Shown here: piece by piece, positions 8,277 to 17,647 of the stretch | Layout of the letters: every line of letters begins with the position of its first letter | Position numbering within the stretch: the first letter of the stretch is position 1 | Assembly (NCBI GenBank): GCA_902563095.1 | Contig: CACEWA010000002.1 | Location: 1 to 64,000, forward strand | Length of the DNA: 64,000 nt | Direction of reading: 5' to 3' | DNA from: an uncultured Candidatus Poseidoniales archaeon | GTDB lineage: Archaea; Thermoplasmatota; Poseidoniia; Poseidoniales; Poseidoniaceae | Position numbers and translations under genes: made by a program | The notes under the pieces: model-generated | Databases searched by the model: none | The model's input: only the letters and a program-made list of their open reading frames with translations | What the model was told of the DNA's origin: nothing

Positions 8277-9806
8277 ATGTGTGGCATTATCGGTCTCGTT
8301 GGAAGGCGTGGCTATCATATCAATCAATTGTTGTATGATGGGCTCACTGTCCTACAGCATAGAGGTCAAGACGCTGCAGGAATGATGACTGAGCACGAAG
8401 GCAGATATCATCTTCGAAAATCTAACGGATTGGTGAAAGATGTATTCTTCAAAAAACATATGCAGAATTTGTTAGGTTCAATCGGCATAGGTCATGTTCG
8501 CTATCCTACTGCTGGTTCATCTTCAGCAGCAGAAGCACAACCATTCTATGTGAACTATCCATTTGGAATTTCACTAGCCCACAACGGCAATCTCACTAAC
8601 GCTAATGAAATCAAAGAATTGCTAACAAGTGACCATCGCCGGCATGTTAACACCACCTCTGATTCAGAATTGCTGCTGAATTTGCTAGCTATGGAATTAC
8701 ATTCAAGAACCCATAATGTTGCTATCGATGGTGAATTACATGTCGATGTCAATACGATTTTTTCTTCTGTGGCCGCTCTACACAAGCAAATTTCAGGAGG
8801 TTATGCTTGCGTATCTCTAATTTCGGGATATGGAATACTTGCATTCCGTGATCCAAACGGAATTCGTCCTCTGATTTTCGGCAGTAGAGAAATCGATGGA
8901 GAGACAGAATGGGTTGTCGCCAGCGAATCAGTTGCAATACACGCTCTTGGATTCGAAGTTGTACGTGATGTAGAGCCAGGAGAAGCAATCTTCTTGACTT
9001 CTGCTGGTCAGATATTTACTCAGCAATGTGCCGAAGAAACTCATCATTCACCATGTATATTCGAGCATGTTTACTTTTCTCGCCCAGATTCAATAATTGA
9101 TGGAATATCGGTTTATCAAGCACGATTGAATCAAGGGCAAAGATTAGCCGAAAGAATCCTCGAGCAATTCCCTAATCACGACATTGATGCTGTTATTCCA
9201 GTGCCGGATTCTGGCAGATATGCGGCTTTACAAATGGCTGGAGCATTGGGTGTTGAATACCGAGAAGGTTTCGTAAAGAATCGGTACATTGGTCGTACTT
9301 TCATTATGCCTGGTCAAGCAATGAGGAAGAAATCAGTTCGACGTAAGTTGAATGCTATACCTCATGAATTTAGAGGCAAGAATGTGTTGTTGGTAGATGA
9401 TTCAATAGTGAGAGGGACGACCTCTGCCCAAATAGTGGAGATGGCACGAGAAGTAGGTGCAAACAAAGTCTACTTTGCTTCCGCTGCACCTCCTGTTAGA
9501 TTCCCTAATGTGTATGGAATTGACATGCCTGCCGTTACTGAATTCATCGCGAATGGTAAGACAATAGATGAAATTGGAGAAGATATTGGTGCGGACAAAC
9601 TATTCTACCAAACTCTGGAAGATTTGATCGAAGTAACCAGCATCAATGGTGAGCAATCTTGGGACGCTAGTTGCTTCAATGGTGAATATGTAGCGGGTAA
9701 TGTAACTCAAGATTATCTAGACGCTTTAGAGGCCGCAAGAAATGATTCTGCCAAGACTGTGAAGAGACTTTCAGATGAAACAATCGGCTTACATAATGAT
9801 GAGTGA
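8277..9806 (+). CDS. purF: amidophosphoribosyltransferase PurF
   Basis: A 509-residue enzyme catalysing the first committed purine step, PRPP plus glutamine to phosphoribosylamine. The N-terminal Ntn glutaminase begins MCGIIGLVG with the catalytic Cys exposed after Met removal, followed by [21 protein letters not shown] and AHNGNLTN. The phosphoribosyltransferase half carries [14 protein letters not shown] and the PRPP loop [13 protein letters not shown] near residue 371. The length is normal for the family. It heads a plus-strand run with the ThiI-like gene ten bases downstream. Confidence 0.96.
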   Translation: MCGIIGLVGRRGYHINQLLYDGLTVLQHRGQDAAGMMTEHEGRYHLRKSNGLVKDVFFKKHMQNLLGSIGIGHVRYPTAGSSSAAEAQPFYVNYPFGISLAHNGNLTNANEIKELLTSDHRRHVNTTSDSELLLNLLAMELHSRTHNVAIDGELHVDVNTIFSSVAALHKQISGGYACVSLISGYGILAFRDPNGIRPLIFGSREIDGETEWVVASESVAIHALGFEVVRDVEPGEAIFLTSAGQIFTQQCAEETHHSPCIFEHVYFSRPDSIIDGISVYQARLNQGQRLAERILEQFPNHDIDAVIPVPDSGRYAALQMAGALGVEYREGFVKNRYIGRTFIMPGQAMRKKSVRRKLNAIPHEFRGKNVLLVDDSIVRGTTSAQIVEMAREVGANKVYFASAAPPVRFPNVYGIDMPAVTEFIANGKTIDEIGEDIGADKLFYQTLEDLIEVTSINGEQSWDASCFNGEYVAGNVTQDYLDALEAARNDSAKTVKRLSDETIGLHNDE

Positions 9807-9815
9807 GATGGTGAA

Positions 9816-10742
9816 ATGCAACAAGCTTGGATACTTCGTTATGGCGAGCTTGGACTCAAGAGCAGAATAGTAAGGCGCCAATTTCAAAGAGCTTTATCCA
9901 ATAACATGAAGAATTTGGCAAAAAAATACCAAGTTTCACTAGTTCAAGACCGTATCAAATCGATGGAAGTAGTAACGAGTAATTCACCACCAGAAGATGT
10001 AGAAAATTTGCTTTGTCATGTACTGGGAGTAGTTGCAATTGACCCCGCAAAGGTGATTTCCGATGTTATTGACCCGTCCAAGGTTGCTAAGGCGATTCTA
10101 GAAAATGATAACCTGAGGGGGCAAAAAAGGACATTTGGAGTTAGGACCAAGAGAGTTGGGCCCAAAGGCAGTTACAGTTCTCAAGGTTATAGTGGAGAGA
10201 TTGGAAGGTGCATGTGTGAACAAGATGAAACTCTGTCAGTCAATCTATCTAATCCGGACATTTGGGTCAGATTGGTTCTCGAGCCTGAAAGAGTGTGGCT
10301 ACTAGAAGAGAGAATTATTGCAGCAGGCGGCCTTCCTCCAGGTGTCCAGGGCGATGTGCTTTGCCGCGTATCAGACGAAGAATCACTTCTTTCGACATTT
10401 TTGATAATGCGTCGGGGCTCACGAATTATTCCAGTAGAGGGTTGTGATGAACAACTTCTACAGATTTTGCAAGATTGGGACCCCTTTCTTGGAAGGACAA
10501 CTGCAATCTTGGATTTGCATGGCAAGGTTAAGAAAAGGCACCCGTGGGGAGTTGTTGGAATCTCGGTAGAAGAAGGAGAATCGATGATTCAACGTCCAGA
10601 ATCTGATGTGAAGACCGTCCCTCTTTCGACTTTAGAACCCCTATGTGGTTGGACAGAGTCAGAGGTCGAAGCACTATCCAAGCACATTAGAGTGCCTAGC
10701 AAGAATCTGTGCATGCCGAACTTGGATGCATGGGTATCATGA
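9816..10742 (+). CDS. ThiI-like THUMP protein with degenerate PP-loop
   Basis: A 308-residue protein with the ThiI layout. An N-terminal ferredoxin-like domain starts WILRYGELGLKSR, a THUMP domain follows (FGVRTKRVGPKGSYSSQ to VRLVLEPERVWLLEE), then a C-terminal adenylation-like domain. ThiI enzymes carry SGGxDSP after GLPxGxxG. Here GGLPPGVQGD is kept but the loop reads VLCRVSDEESLLSTFL, so the ATP-binding SGG and the DS are lost, while the following MRRG and the end (TLEPLCGWTESEVEAL) are still alignable. The product is probably catalytically altered or a tRNA-binding remnant. It starts after GGTGAA, and its stop overlaps the next gene by ATGA. Confidence 0.75.
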   Translation: MQQAWILRYGELGLKSRIVRRQFQRALSNNMKNLAKKYQVSLVQDRIKSMEVVTSNSPPEDVENLLCHVLGVVAIDPAKVISDVIDPSKVAKAILENDNLRGQKRTFGVRTKRVGPKGSYSSQGYSGEIGRCMCEQDETLSVNLSNPDIWVRLVLEPERVWLLEERIIAAGGLPPGVQGDVLCRVSDEESLLSTFLIMRRGSRIIPVEGCDEQLLQILQDWDPFLGRTTAILDLHGKVKKRHPWGVVGISVEEGESMIQRPESDVKTVPLSTLEPLCGWTESEVEALSKHIRVPSKNLCMPNLDAWVS

Positions 10743-12205
10743 ATGATGGCCTTGCTGGTCTTCACATGGCGCTTACTGTACCGGTGGTCAGCAAGTTCAG
10801 TGCGACAGCCAGAATCACAGCAGTATCGAGTGGAATCAACTTGTCATATGGTCAAGTTGACGGAAGGTTGGTGATTGGCGAAAACGAAATTTCTCTCTCA
10901 TCAATTACTTGCATGTATGAATTTCCTTACGGTGACTTGGTAGTTGGAACTAGTGAGTCTTTGCAAATATTTAGAGACGGTAAAGAGATAACATCAAACG
11001 CATTTGAAACAGGTATTGATTCTCTGTCTGGAAAAGGAGATCATGCCATCGCTATCGATGGATTAGGAAGGGCGCACATCGTAGATTCTGCAGGTAATAT
11101 TTCTTCGATAAATGAGAGTTCAGTATTGTTTTCAGCAGTTGGCTCACAGGTTGCCATAGCTACAGAATCAGGTAAAGTTAGCACTTACTCACTTGACGGC
11201 CAGAAGGTCTGGGAGCGACCGATGAGAGGGGATGTAGGAGAGAGAATCACCGCTATTGGGTGGAATGATTCGACATTGATAGTAGCCCGAGAAGGCCACG
11301 GTCTAGTCCCTGGTGATGAAGAGGCGCTAGAGATTGAGCATTGGCAATCACAACAATTGATCAAGAGGTATGATGTTAACCGCCGTGTGGTTGCAATTGA
11401 TGGTCTTTGGATGGGCTTAGACATGGGCGGAATAATGTATGATGAAACTCTTGTTGCCGAACTTAACCATCCTGCTCACATAGTAATTGATAGAGGAGAA
11501 TCAGCATTAGTTGGCTCTTGGTTTCATCTTCATAATGTAAACAAGGAAGGCTTGCAATGGGCTGTTGAAACTCAAGGGATGGTAGAAAAGGTCTCAGTAA
11601 ACAATGATGGTTCTGCAGTACTGATTGCAGGTAGTGATCAGAACGATTACACAGATCCAGAACCAGTTGTGTTAATCGATTCAAACGCTCAACCGAGTTT
11701 GTTGATAGAAGAGGAGACTGCAATAGATGATTGGGGTGAAGCACCTGCAATCGAAATCGATGCAGATGAATTGTACGGAGACAATACCTCTTTGGAAGAA
11801 ATTGCGGGTATCGAAGCTGGAGACCTTAGTGATGCAAGCAATCTACTCGATGCACTCAATGATGAAATCGAAATTGAAACTGTGGATGTGCAGGAGGAAG
11901 ATTTGATGTTAGCATTATCTCTTGATGCTGAAGAAATCATTGCACCGTTGCCGGATGCAGGAGGAGATCAATCGCTTAATGCAGATGAAGACGGTACTGC
12001 AATCGTTACTTTAGATGCTAGTGAGACCAAAGACCCTCAGGAGAGAATAACTTCCTGGTCATGGGTGGATTCCAGTGGCAAAGAAATTTCTGACAATCCA
12101 GTTGTCCGAGTAAAACTCAACAAAGGTAACCACCGCCTTGAATTACGCATTAAAGACAAAGACGGGCGCTGGTCTTCTGACTCTATAGATGTGAGGATTG
12201 AGTGA
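10739..12205 (+). CDS. beta-propeller protein with acidic linker and C-terminal PKD-like domain
   Basis: About 488 residues. The first ~320 residues show repeated short strands of a WD40/PQQ-like propeller (for example HAIAIDGLGRAHIVDSAGNI, QVAIATESGKVSTYSLDGQK, VLIAGSDQNDYTDPEPVVLI). A very acidic linker of about 90 residues follows, then a PKD/Ig-like domain (ADEDGTAIVTLDASETKD, ITSWSWVDSSGK, GNHRLELRIKDKDGRW). No signal peptide or membrane helix is evident at this start, so it may be cytosolic. It is linked by an ATGA overlap to the ThiI-like gene and followed immediately by a metallo-hydrolase. Function unknown. Confidence 0.65.
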   Translation: MNDGLAGLHMALTVPVVSKFSATARITAVSSGINLSYGQVDGRLVIGENEISLSSITCMYEFPYGDLVVGTSESLQIFRDGKEITSNAFETGIDSLSGKGDHAIAIDGLGRAHIVDSAGNISSINESSVLFSAVGSQVAIATESGKVSTYSLDGQKVWERPMRGDVGERITAIGWNDSTLIVAREGHGLVPGDEEALEIEHWQSQQLIKRYDVNRRVVAIDGLWMGLDMGGIMYDETLVAELNHPAHIVIDRGESALVGSWFHLHNVNKEGLQWAVETQGMVEKVSVNNDGSAVLIAGSDQNDYTDPEPVVLIDSNAQPSLLIEEETAIDDWGEAPAIEIDADELYGDNTSLEEIAGIEAGDLSDASNLLDALNDEIEIETVDVQEEDLMLALSLDAEEIIAPLPDAGGDQSLNADEDGTAIVTLDASETKDPQERITSWSWVDSSGKEISDNPVVRVKLNKGNHRLELRIKDKDGRWSSDSIDVRIE

Positions 12206-12206
12206 G

Positions 12207-12929
12207 ATGACCTCTTCCCCACACATAGCACATTTCTTTGTGACTGCCTTGCAGCAACGATGTAGTATTGTCACCAATACAGATAATGGCCAATCAGTAA
12301 TAATTGATGGCGGAGGCGATTCCGACCGAATTATCCAGTGGATAGATTCTGGAATAGGTTCACCAGATGATGAGATAGGAACTTATGATGGCGAAAGAAA
12401 GGTCGTTGCTCTGATTAATACACATGCACATTTCGATCACAGTGGTCATATTCCATATCTTAAACAGCATTATTCGCTAGAATGGTGGTTACATCAAGAT
12501 GATTTTTTCTTGCAAAGTTTAGCGCAAGAATCTGGACGCCGGTGGGGATTCTCACTACCAGAGCCCGCTAAAGCAGAAAATACCTGGGAGCACGGTGAAG
12601 TACACACTTTTGCAGGTATGGATTTTGAAATCATTCATACACCAGGGCACACTCTAGGTGGATGCTGTCTTCGACTTATTGTCGATGATGGCCCAGACCA
12701 TTTGTTTGCGGGAGACACCTTGTTTCAAGGCTCAATCGGTCGAACTGATCTACCTAATTCAGGTGGAGATTTAGATTTGTTACTGCGAATGATTAGAGAG
12801 AGATTGTGGCCATTAGAAGAGGACACAATAGTTCACCCTGGCCACGGTCCCCTAACCACAATTGGACAAGAAAAGCAAACAAATCCATTCTTGAATGACG
12901 GATTTAGAGGCCGCGGCGCTTGGCTTTAA
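12207..12929 (+). CDS. metallo-beta-lactamase fold hydrolase (glyoxalase II-like)
   Basis: 240 residues. The zinc-binding HxHxDH motif is seen as NTHAHFDHSGH near residue 71, with the further ligands in HTPGHTLGGCC, FAGDTLFQG and HPGHGP. This set matches the glyoxalase-II-like branch of the family, which hydrolyses thioesters such as acyl-glutathione or analogues. Archaea lack classic glutathione, so the natural substrate is uncertain. The ATG at 12207 follows the upstream stop by one base; a TTG nine bases earlier is an alternative. Confidence 0.88.
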   Translation: MTSSPHIAHFFVTALQQRCSIVTNTDNGQSVIIDGGGDSDRIIQWIDSGIGSPDDEIGTYDGERKVVALINTHAHFDHSGHIPYLKQHYSLEWWLHQDDFFLQSLAQESGRRWGFSLPEPAKAENTWEHGEVHTFAGMDFEIIHTPGHTLGGCCLRLIVDDGPDHLFAGDTLFQGSIGRTDLPNSGGDLDLLLRMIRERLWPLEEDTIVHPGHGPLTTIGQEKQTNPFLNDGFRGRGAWL

Positions 12930-13856
12930 TCAAGACATCATCGAAGACAAAGCAGATTCAAGGATTGGTAGAGTCTCTTCCCAAGTAGCTACTATTCCGT
13001 AGTCTGCGTGAGAGAAAATAGGCGCATCTGCATCTTTGTTAACAGCAACGATGTATTTCGAAGAGCGCATTCCTGCAAGGTGCTGAATCGCTCCTGAAAT
13101 TCCGACTGCGATGTACAAGTTCGGGTTGACGGTTTTTCCTGTCTGACCAACCTGCATTGAATGTGGGATAGCATCCCATGTATCAACAGCAGCACGTGAT
13201 GCTCCAACAGCAGCACCCAATACATCAGCAATCTTCTCTAGGTGAGAGAAATTGTCTGGACTACCCATGCCTCTGCCACCAGAAATGATGATGTTTGCTT
13301 CTGCAACATCCAAACGAGTAGAAGCCCTTGCGATTATTTCTTGAACTGCTGTAGCAACATCACCCGATTGATCGACAACTGAAACATTTGCGCCGCTCGA
13401 TGCTGCTGCAGGGAACACATTTGCTCTCACTGAAATTGCAGCATCTCCGGATAATGCAACGGTTTGCATTGCCTTTCCAGAGTAAATCGGACTTGTCAAA
13501 TTCATTCCATCAATCGCTACGACATCTTGAACGATAGAAAGTCCTCTTCTCGCTGCAATTCTTGCAGCAACATCCTTTGATTGTGGTGTCGCTGCTGCGA
13601 TAATAATTCCAGAAGGTGCAGCAGAATCAATTGCTGCAGCCCAGGATGAAGCATCATAATTTGCAAAGCAATCTCCTTTCACTGCGATTGTTCTGCTTAC
13701 GCCATCATATCCAGCACCATCTGCAATAGATGCATCTGTACATGGTACAACTACAGTCGGTGAGGTTCCCAATGCTATTGCTGCACTCACTAATTCTGCG
13801 GTTACCGATGCGATTGAACCTTTGCTTATTTCTGCGATAATTATACTCTCTGACAT
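12930..13856 (-). CDS. etfA: electron transfer flavoprotein alpha subunit
   Basis: A 308-residue ETF alpha subunit, which binds FAD and accepts electrons from acyl-CoA dehydrogenases. The conserved C-terminal FAD domain is clear: IISGGRGMGSPDNF, then GASRAAVDTWDAIPHSMQVG, QTGKTVNPNLYIAVGISGA and AVNKDADAPIFSHADYG. GAGGTGA precedes the ATG. It lies directly downstream of etfB (9 bases), as in most genomes. The likely donor is the glutaryl-CoA dehydrogenase-like enzyme encoded at 17.6-18.8 kb. Confidence 0.96.
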   Translation of the reverse strand: MSESIIIAEISKGSIASVTAELVSAAIALGTSPTVVVPCTDASIADGAGYDGVSRTIAVKGDCFANYDASSWAAAIDSAAPSGIIIAAATPQSKDVAARIAARRGLSIVQDVVAIDGMNLTSPIYSGKAMQTVALSGDAAISVRANVFPAAASSGANVSVVDQSGDVATAVQEIIARASTRLDVAEANIIISGGRGMGSPDNFSHLEKIADVLGAAVGASRAAVDTWDAIPHSMQVGQTGKTVNPNLYIAVGISGAIQHLAGMRSSKYIVAVNKDADAPIFSHADYGIVATWEETLPILESALSSMMS

Positions 13857-13865
13857 ATTTTCACC

Positions 13866-14609
13866 TCAAATTACGTTAGCCTCATCTCTAAGCAATCTAG
13901 CGACTTCTTCTGCCGCTGAGCCACCTTCATACTTCTTCCCTGCTGGCTTTGCAGGTGGGGGAGTTTGAGATACAATTGTTACAGTTGGTGATGGTGCACT
14001 TGCGCTTACTACATTCACTTGAGCCCTCTTAGCCATCATGATGCCCTTGACATTTGGTTTTCTGACCTTCATGCTTCCCTTGTCACAAGAAATGACAGCA
14101 TTTCCAGAAACTGAAACCTTTGCTGAACCACCTTCTACGGGAGTTGTAACAGTAACCCCTCCTGCGAATGAAGCGTCTGAAATGTTTGATACACTAGCCC
14201 AGCCTAACCTTTCTGCGATACCCGGGCCGGTTGAACCTGCACCAGTATCCGCTGCCGTTTTCCCGCAGTAAACCACTTCTGCACCTAAATCAGTAATCGC
14301 TTGCGCAAGAGCAGATTGAATTCCGTTAGAATCTAATTCAGCCCACGAATCATCCCAAACGCGAACAATTTCATCAACACCTATTGCTTTAGCGTCTTTC
14401 AGAACTTTGTCTGAATCAGCCGGTCCAAGAGTTAGTGCAGTAACTGTTCCGCCATCTGCCTCTTTGTGCTGCAATGCAGTCTCAATTGCAAATTCATCAT
14501 ATGGACTAATCACCCACTTTACAGCGGAAAGGTCGACCCTGTCCCCACTAACTACAATCCTTGCATTGGTGTCAGGTACACGCTTTACTAAAACCACGAT
14601 ATTCGGCAT
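13866..14609 (-). CDS. etfB: electron transfer flavoprotein beta subunit
   Basis: 247 residues starting MPNIVVLVKRVPDTNARI, the usual ETF-beta beginning. The AMP/FAD-binding domain follows with SPYDEFAIETALQHKE, VTALTLGPADSDKVLKDAKA and DTGAGSTGPGIAERLGW, and the recognition-loop region ends with KVRKPNVKGIMMAKR. It forms a heterodimer with EtfA. The chosen start is preceded by GGGTGAAT and, just upstream of that, by a perfect 16-base palindrome (14621-14636). A longer in-frame reading would add a non-conserved extension across this palindrome. Confidence 0.95.
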   Translation of the reverse strand: MPNIVVLVKRVPDTNARIVVSGDRVDLSAVKWVISPYDEFAIETALQHKEADGGTVTALTLGPADSDKVLKDAKAIGVDEIVRVWDDSWAELDSNGIQSALAQAITDLGAEVVYCGKTAADTGAGSTGPGIAERLGWASVSNISDASFAGGVTVTTPVEGGSAKVSVSGNAVISCDKGSMKVRKPNVKGIMMAKRAQVNVVSASAPSPTVTIVSQTPPPAKPAGKKYEGGSAAEEVARLLRDEANVI

Positions 14610-14620
14610 AAGATTCACCC

Positions 14621-14636
14621 AACCCCCTAGGGGGTT
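14621..14636. promoter_or_regulatory. perfect palindrome next to the etfB ribosome-binding site
   Basis: AACCCCCTAGGGGGTT is a perfect 16-base palindrome ending 11 bases before the etfB start on the minus strand, immediately upstream of GGGTGAAT. As RNA it would form a hairpin beside the Shine-Dalgarno sequence; as DNA it could be an operator. The role is inferred from position only. Confidence 0.5.
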
Positions 14637-14674
14637 GATTGTCCCACCAAAACACCGTTCATGAACTTGTCTAA

Positions 14675-15808
14675 TCACTTTGTTAATTCATTCACTCGTT
14701 CAAGAGTTTCTGGATTTGCTTCAAAATGCTCTGAAACGACTGCTAATCCGCGTGAAAGACCAGCAGCAACACCCATCTTTGCATCGAAAGGATGGAGTGT
14801 TCCATCGGCTACTGCGGATTTGAAAGAATCAAGGTCTGTCCATGTACTAGGCTCGCCAAATTCGGGTTTTGGAGTTACAACGACTTCTCCAAATTCAGGT
14901 AAAATGATGTGTTCGATGAGTTCATACACTGGTGAATCAGGTTGCTCAGGGTCAAGGTATGCCTTACGCATTTTCTTTGACAATTTGGCTTCATCATCGT
15001 GCAAAAGAATGGCACCACTCGGGTCGGATTTACTCATCTTATGATCGAATGATTCCATCCTCGCTCCAGATGACTTGAGCCCAGAAATGATTGGAGTGTG
15101 CAAACATGTTGCTTTGTACCAACCCCACCTATCTGCAACATCTCTCATGTACATGTGCGCTTTACGCTGATCCATTCCTCCAATAGCCACATCTATGTCC
15201 ATCTCAAATATATCAGCAGCTTGCAATGCCGGGTAGTAAAATCTAGACAAATCACCATCGGATGAATCTTCACTTCTACCCATAATTGAGAAAGTTCGAC
15301 GAACTCTTGCTAGGCTCATGTTTTTCGAACAGCGTAGAACTCTTGCCCAATAGTCACCAGAATCCATGATACTCGATGCCCATAGGAACCTCAATTCTCC
15401 AGCGCCTTCTCCTTCTGGAGGATTGCCCAAAAGGGCACGAAATGTTTCTTCCATGTAGGTTGCAGTAGTTTGAATATCTTCCATTACTCCACCAAATTTG
15501 TCATTGACCCATGCGTGCCAATCGGCTAAGAAAATCAAAACATTTGCCCCGGCATCAAGCATTCTTTTCATTTGAAGAGAAATCACTTTCCAGCCAATAT
15601 GTGCTTTTCCAGATGGTTCGAATCCAACATAACAGCGGATAATTCCATCTCCTTTAGCAGAGGTTCCATCAGCTATGCAATTTACCAAGTGGTCAATTCC
15701 AACAGATTCATCTACGAATCCAATCATAAGATTTAGACGTTCCAAAGCAGAATCATCGAGTTCAGCCACTCTAGGGCATCGCTCGATTAGACTCTCTTTA
15801 TCAAACAT
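14675..15808 (-). CDS. tyrS: tyrosyl-tRNA synthetase (archaeal type)
   Basis: 377 residues charging tRNA-Tyr. The class I signature appears as YVGFEPSGKAHIGW near residues 60-74 (HIGH equivalent) and KMSKSDPSGAI near 261 (KMSKS loop). Other typical segments are FLADWHAWVNDK, YPALQAADIFEMDIDVAIGG (tyrosine pocket) and DQRKAHMYMRD. The protein lacks the bacterial S4 domain and has the compact archaeal/eukaryotic form. It lies upstream of etfB on the same strand with a 65-base gap. Confidence 0.95.
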   Translation of the reverse strand: MFDKESLIERCPRVAELDDSALERLNLMIGFVDESVGIDHLVNCIADGTSAKGDGIIRCYVGFEPSGKAHIGWKVISLQMKRMLDAGANVLIFLADWHAWVNDKFGGVMEDIQTTATYMEETFRALLGNPPEGEGAGELRFLWASSIMDSGDYWARVLRCSKNMSLARVRRTFSIMGRSEDSSDGDLSRFYYPALQAADIFEMDIDVAIGGMDQRKAHMYMRDVADRWGWYKATCLHTPIISGLKSSGARMESFDHKMSKSDPSGAILLHDDEAKLSKKMRKAYLDPEQPDSPVYELIEHIILPEFGEVVVTPKPEFGEPSTWTDLDSFKSAVADGTLHPFDAKMGVAAGLSRGLAVVSEHFEANPETLERVNELTK

Positions 15809-15817
15809 CCAATCGCC

Positions 15818-16342
15818 TCATAGCAAGTCATTCAATTTCTTGACTCTACCTTCGGAAGGAGCAGTTCCTTCTTCGATCATTTTCTCTAGTTCAGCAATCA
15901 TTTGATGTGCTTTGTCGATGGTTTCTTGAGTGACAGTAGAGGACATTTCGATGGATTTGTGTGCCATCTTAATCGCGGAGCGAGCCTTTGAGAACTTCTT
16001 TGCTTGTTCTTTGGCTTTGTCTCCTCGCTGCTTTGCAGAGTAACCCGTTGCCCGGTCCAAGAAGTTCGACCAACGTACCCTTGACTGCATTGCATTTTCT
16101 CTCCCTCCATCTTGAGAGAGGAAATTTGACAAATCATCTCCCTTCATTTGTTCAACATCAACTTGCAATTTACCATCATCGGTATACTCTGCAGTAACAC
16201 TGGTTAGAATTGCAAAAGATGCAGTAAATACGCCATCTGCATTCACCTCAACATCATTGAAATGTTCAGTTGCCAACTTGGCTAAACCTGCGTTGCCGCC
16301 CATTGATTTGATAATTCCACGCTTGACCTCGAATCGCTCCAT
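15818..16342 (-). CDS. conserved hypothetical archaeal protein (possibly DUF5611)
   Basis: 174 residues starting MERFEVKRGIIKSMGG. A compact alpha/beta N-terminal domain (ATEHFNDVEVNADGVFTASFA, LTSVTAEYTDDGKLQVDVEQ) is followed by a long, highly charged helical region (residues ~95-160, Lys/Ala/Glu-rich coiled-coil-like) and a short tail. It resembles small uncharacterised proteins seen in Thermoplasmata; the DUF5611 assignment is from memory and uncertain. The shorter start avoids overlap with the divergent gene at 16435. It ends nine bases before tyrS on the same strand. Confidence 0.65.
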   Translation of the reverse strand: MERFEVKRGIIKSMGGNAGLAKLATEHFNDVEVNADGVFTASFAILTSVTAEYTDDGKLQVDVEQMKGDDLSNFLSQDGGRENAMQSRVRWSNFLDRATGYSAKQRGDKAKEQAKKFSKARSAIKMAHKSIEMSSTVTQETIDKAHQMIAELEKMIEEGTAPSEGRVKKLNDLL

Positions 16343-16434
16343 GTCTTTTCCCAAACTAATTAGGAACATAAGGACTACCTTTGAAACAGTAGTTACAAGC
16401 GGGGCCTTTTTGGTTAACACTCGCTCCCCGAGGT

Positions 16435-17607
16435 ATGCGCAGATTAGCAGTATTGTTGTCAATTCTGATGTTATCACATGTGGTCAGCGCATCTCCTGAG
16501 ATTACAGTAAACCTCGATTTAGAGAGGAAGTTAACAGATTTTGATCTAGGAGTAAACGGAGGTACCATCTCCCCCGATGGTAATTCAGTACTAATCTATG
16601 GAGAGGACGGCTATGCACATTTGTTGTCCGCTAACAATGCAGATGATGAATCCACAGATATTCGGCTCGAAAAAGAAACCATGAGTTCACTAAACGATGC
16701 AACTTGGCATCCTGGTGGTAAGAGTGCACTAATCGTTGGTGATAATGGTACAATATTGCGATTAAATTCAACCAATTATGCTCTTGGAGAAGCTGAAGGC
16801 TCCATCGCTATGGCTGGCAAAGATATCAACACGATACGCTTTACTGCAGGTTCATCAGTCGCATATTTAGGTACAGATGATGGACAGATTTGGAAATATT
16901 ATGCAGATGGTTTCACCTTGCTGAATGATGAAGCATCCTCAAGGATTACAGATATTGATTGTTTGCGTAACAAAAACATCTGTGTTGCAGGTACATTGAA
17001 TGATGGCGTGGCTATAATCGACCAGGCAGATGCAGTTACATGGTTACCTAATTCACGATACCACACATGGGTTGGCATTGGTTGTGAAGATCCAACTATG
17101 AACGCTTGTACAGGGTTTGCTAGCGGCAACAAAGCCGCTTCTATAGAAATTGATATTCTAGATTCAAGTAATTCAGAGTTAGGTGAAATCATTATCTTGG
17201 GTCAATTAGAAGGAGATACGATTGGAGATAGTCAAGCCTCTGAGTCGTCGAGTATTATCGCACTAGCTCCTCTGGGAATGGTGAGATGGAATCAGTATAC
17301 CCAAGACGCTTTCTTGATGTTCTCAAATGACAACGCATCTGATGAAGATGTGTTACTTGGCGGAGATGGTTATGCTGTAGCATGGGAGAATTCACAGTAT
17401 TCGGGATTCTTGGTTACCAGCCAAGGAAGAATAGTTTCCTTCGAGCCAGCAAGTGAAGCAGATGATGGAGAAATCCCGAATATACTGATCATTTTGGTAG
17501 CATTATGTGTACCAGGTGTATTCATTGGATTGATTTATTGGAATAGCCCGTGGTTGCAGCGGAAATACGCAAATTTGTTCGGTCGTAATAAGAAAGATGA
17601 GCAATAA
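16435..17607 (+). CDS. secreted, membrane-anchored beta-propeller-like protein
   Basis: 390 residues. An N-terminal signal peptide (MRRLAVLLSILMLSHVVSA) leads to about 320 residues of repeated strand pairs typical of WD40/YVTN propellers (ISPDGNSVLIYGEDGYAHLL, ATWHPGGKSALIVGDNGTIL, AYLGTDDGQIWKYYADGF). A C-terminal membrane helix (IPNILIILVALCVPGVFIGLIYW) and a basic cytosolic tail (RKYANLFGRNKKDEQ) follow. It is therefore an extracellular sensor or scaffold held by its C-terminus. Four Cys in the middle could form disulfides. It overlaps the first possible start of the acyl-CoA dehydrogenase gene. Confidence 0.75.
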   Translation: MRRLAVLLSILMLSHVVSASPEITVNLDLERKLTDFDLGVNGGTISPDGNSVLIYGEDGYAHLLSANNADDESTDIRLEKETMSSLNDATWHPGGKSALIVGDNGTILRLNSTNYALGEAEGSIAMAGKDINTIRFTAGSSVAYLGTDDGQIWKYYADGFTLLNDEASSRITDIDCLRNKNICVAGTLNDGVAIIDQADAVTWLPNSRYHTWVGIGCEDPTMNACTGFASGNKAASIEIDILDSSNSELGEIIILGQLEGDTIGDSQASESSSIIALAPLGMVRWNQYTQDAFLMFSNDNASDEDVLLGGDGYAVAWENSQYSGFLVTSQGRIVSFEPASEADDGEIPNILIILVALCVPGVFIGLIYWNSPWLQRKYANLFGRNKKDEQ

Positions 17608-17647
17608 TCCCCTAACCTTCATGAGGCTCTTGCTACCGCAGCAAATC

